Assembly: GCF_014222285.1 (NCBI RefSeq)
Contig: NZ_JACKZS010000016.1
Span: forward strand, 1-64,000
Direction of reading: 5' to 3'
DNA length: 64,000 nt
Source: Nostoc sp. UCD121
GTDB taxonomy: Bacteria; Cyanobacteriota; Cyanobacteriia; Cyanobacteriales; Nostocaceae
Part shown: one piece after another, positions 63,701-64,000 of the stretch
Position numbering within the stretch: the first letter of the stretch is position 1
Layout of the letters: every line of letters begins with the position of its first letter
The notes under the pieces: generated by a model
What the model saw: only the letters and a program-made list of their open reading frames with translations
Database searches by the model: none
Told to the model about the DNA's origin: nothing
Translations under genes and position numbers: made by a program

Positions 63701-64000
63701 CTAATGTTCCAAAATTGACTTTAATTAAGTCTGTGAGAATAATCGCATACAGTGCCGGTGCTGCTGCCCAGCTAAAAAAGTATCCTAATGCTACGTAACG
63801 ACCTAAGCCAGGAAAATTTTTTAATAGCCTTGTGGTATAATTCGGTGTCCCTCCAGCGACATCTGGCCAATGTCTACCTAGACTTTGCACCTGCAAGTTT
63901 AGTAAAAAGGAAATAATCGTGCCAACAAACCAAACTAAAATCGCTTTAGGCCCTAACGCCGCATGAATAATAGGGGCAGTACCAATCCATCCCACATGAC
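60720..64000 (-). CDS. APC-type transporter domain fused to PAS-GGDEF-EAL (5' end outside window)
   Basis: At least 1093 residues; the frame is still open at the right edge (HVGWIGTAP continues upstream), so the N-terminus is missing. Visible residues 1-415 form about ten to twelve hydrophobic helices of an amino-acid-permease (APC)-like transporter. About 425-480 are two more helices. A PAS domain follows (about 500-600; LDTVPDTVLVLDENGKICQT). Then come a short coiled coil, a GGDEF domain with intact GGDEF near 732 (RFGGDEFTILIEE), and an EAL domain (FEALIRWYHPERG near 865; DDFGTGYSSL). Both catalytic motifs look intact, so c-di-GMP synthesis and breakdown are both possible, perhaps gated by the transporter part acting as a nutrient sensor. 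Confidence 0.85.
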   Translation of the reverse strand, partial: HVGWIGTAPIIHAALGPKAILVWFVGTIISFLLNLQVQSLGRHWPDVAGGTPNYTTRLLKNFPGLGRYVALGYFFSWAAAPALYAIILTDLIKVNFGTLGISCPETLLKVLFTAIPFILAFSGTRALALLHLFFVFPAILLLLLFSIEGVLWLIFSNASFKFIPTSTHSLSFEEWAKWFFLASYSIYACETSSSFVADSHHPYKTLSFLTVAAWLITPVFLGGSWVLMCSGQNPTIGDDAFLNLVAASKPFWGESASFLATLLITVSCLLSSATAVSNSPRILYQLALDRQISPIFALVSRQGVLGPAIFLTFLISLLCLNLGNVSQLVTVAGTCYLMSIMGLHLGLWLCRGKPQVLWPWWSLGFFFLEAVVLIVGGLAWNWRDFSVGLLLPIVLMIGDVGLRRLRFAPLQLEWWTQRHYTRSSTNNSDFLILQVIVLVSLICITATSSWVIRDLLGKVSDNPQNSLLAILLVTLSLIGVAIACWTTLPQIVAIDEARKQAKSLFITTLDTVPDTVLVLDENGKICQTNAAAEELFQTNVQELLGQNLNQILVCYHGKPKQWSIRTEQTLKINQGLRIVESTISQPFNSQLREYVVIIRDITKRKLVEEELIQYRYQLEQLVLERTVELIRVNQQLEQDIIKRQQAQEQLLHNSLHDGLTGLPNQRLFMERVQQAIERTKQQNNYLFAVLFLDLDRFKVVNDSLGHLLGNQLLIAISHRLKSVLRTGDIVARFGGDEFTILIEEIEDINIAIQVAERIKKVLALPFQLNEHLVFTNASIGIALSKPDYEQSAHILRDADVAMYRAKSLGKARYEVFDQKMYEGASLLLELETALRNALLKQEEFRLDYQPIISLITGKIIGFEALIRWYHPERGLISPQDFIPLAEETGMIVGIGQWVLSEACQQMHRWHQKFPTSQPLTISVNFSGKQITQPDVFKQVKHILQETGLEPCSLKLEITETLLMDNFELATTVLSQLTELNVEMHMDDFGTGYSSLSYLHRLPIKTLKIDRSFVTNIGSRGENLEIVRAIVTLAHNLNMSVTAEGIETVEQLAQLKALQCDYGQGYFFLPPMESAEVEMLLAANLCYKNFLKR

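Overview
The window looks like a chromosomal segment of a filamentous, probably heterocyst-forming cyanobacterium (Nostoc/Anabaena/Calothrix type). The basis is moderate to low GC, very frequent HIP1 octamers (GCGATCGC), heptameric short tandem repeats, several dispersed palindromic or MITE-like repeat families between genes, and cyanobacterial families (Atx1, TIGR04376, lipid-A-disaccharide-synthase-related protein, Omp85). No rRNA, tRNA, CRISPR array or intact transposase gene was recognised. Species cannot be assigned from the sequence alone.

Layout. 0-5.5 kb: two GNAT acetyltransferases, a methyltransferase, an AprA/FrdA-like flavoprotein and an Mrp-type ATPase, all on the minus strand. 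6-10.5 kb: a plus-strand sulfatase module (formylglycine-generating enzyme, arylsulfatase, BASS-type transporter). 10.6-14.2 kb: a DOMON-like protein, a NahK-like sugar kinase and a protein with two chromo-barrel domains whose stop codon abuts a small MITE. 15.1-21.2 kb: one 2032-residue RTX exoprotein with nuclease, Calx-beta, lamin-tail and cadherin modules. 21.6-24 kb: two parts of an Mla/TGD-like lipid transporter. 24.6-31.1 kb: mixed metabolic genes (threonine aldolase, SNase-like, HD hydrolase, cupin, glycogen debranching) plus an ATP-grasp remnant. 31.2-35.9 kb: an orphan sensor kinase and a copper module (P-type ATPase, Atx1 chaperone, small membrane protein).

36-39.1 kb is a gene desert. 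It holds an rtcB remnant and, on the minus strand, six tandem units. Each unit has a -10-like box, a short conserved 5' segment, a body of about 90 nt and its own intrinsic terminator. This is read as an array of paralogous small RNA genes and is the most interesting signal in the window. It is followed by a two-component cluster (CheY-like regulator, two REC-kinases, NarL-type regulator; 39.1-44.2 kb).

44.3-64 kb: divergent lipid-A-synthase-like and Omp85 genes, an MDR oxidoreductase, a collagen-like secreted protein, a degenerate ABC permease, several small conserved genes, a repeat-dense stretch (54.4-55.2 kb, with an 11 x 21-bp minisatellite), ileS, a histidine-decarboxylase-like gene with an altered active site, and the 3' part of a large transporter-PAS-GGDEF-EAL fusion that runs off the right edge.
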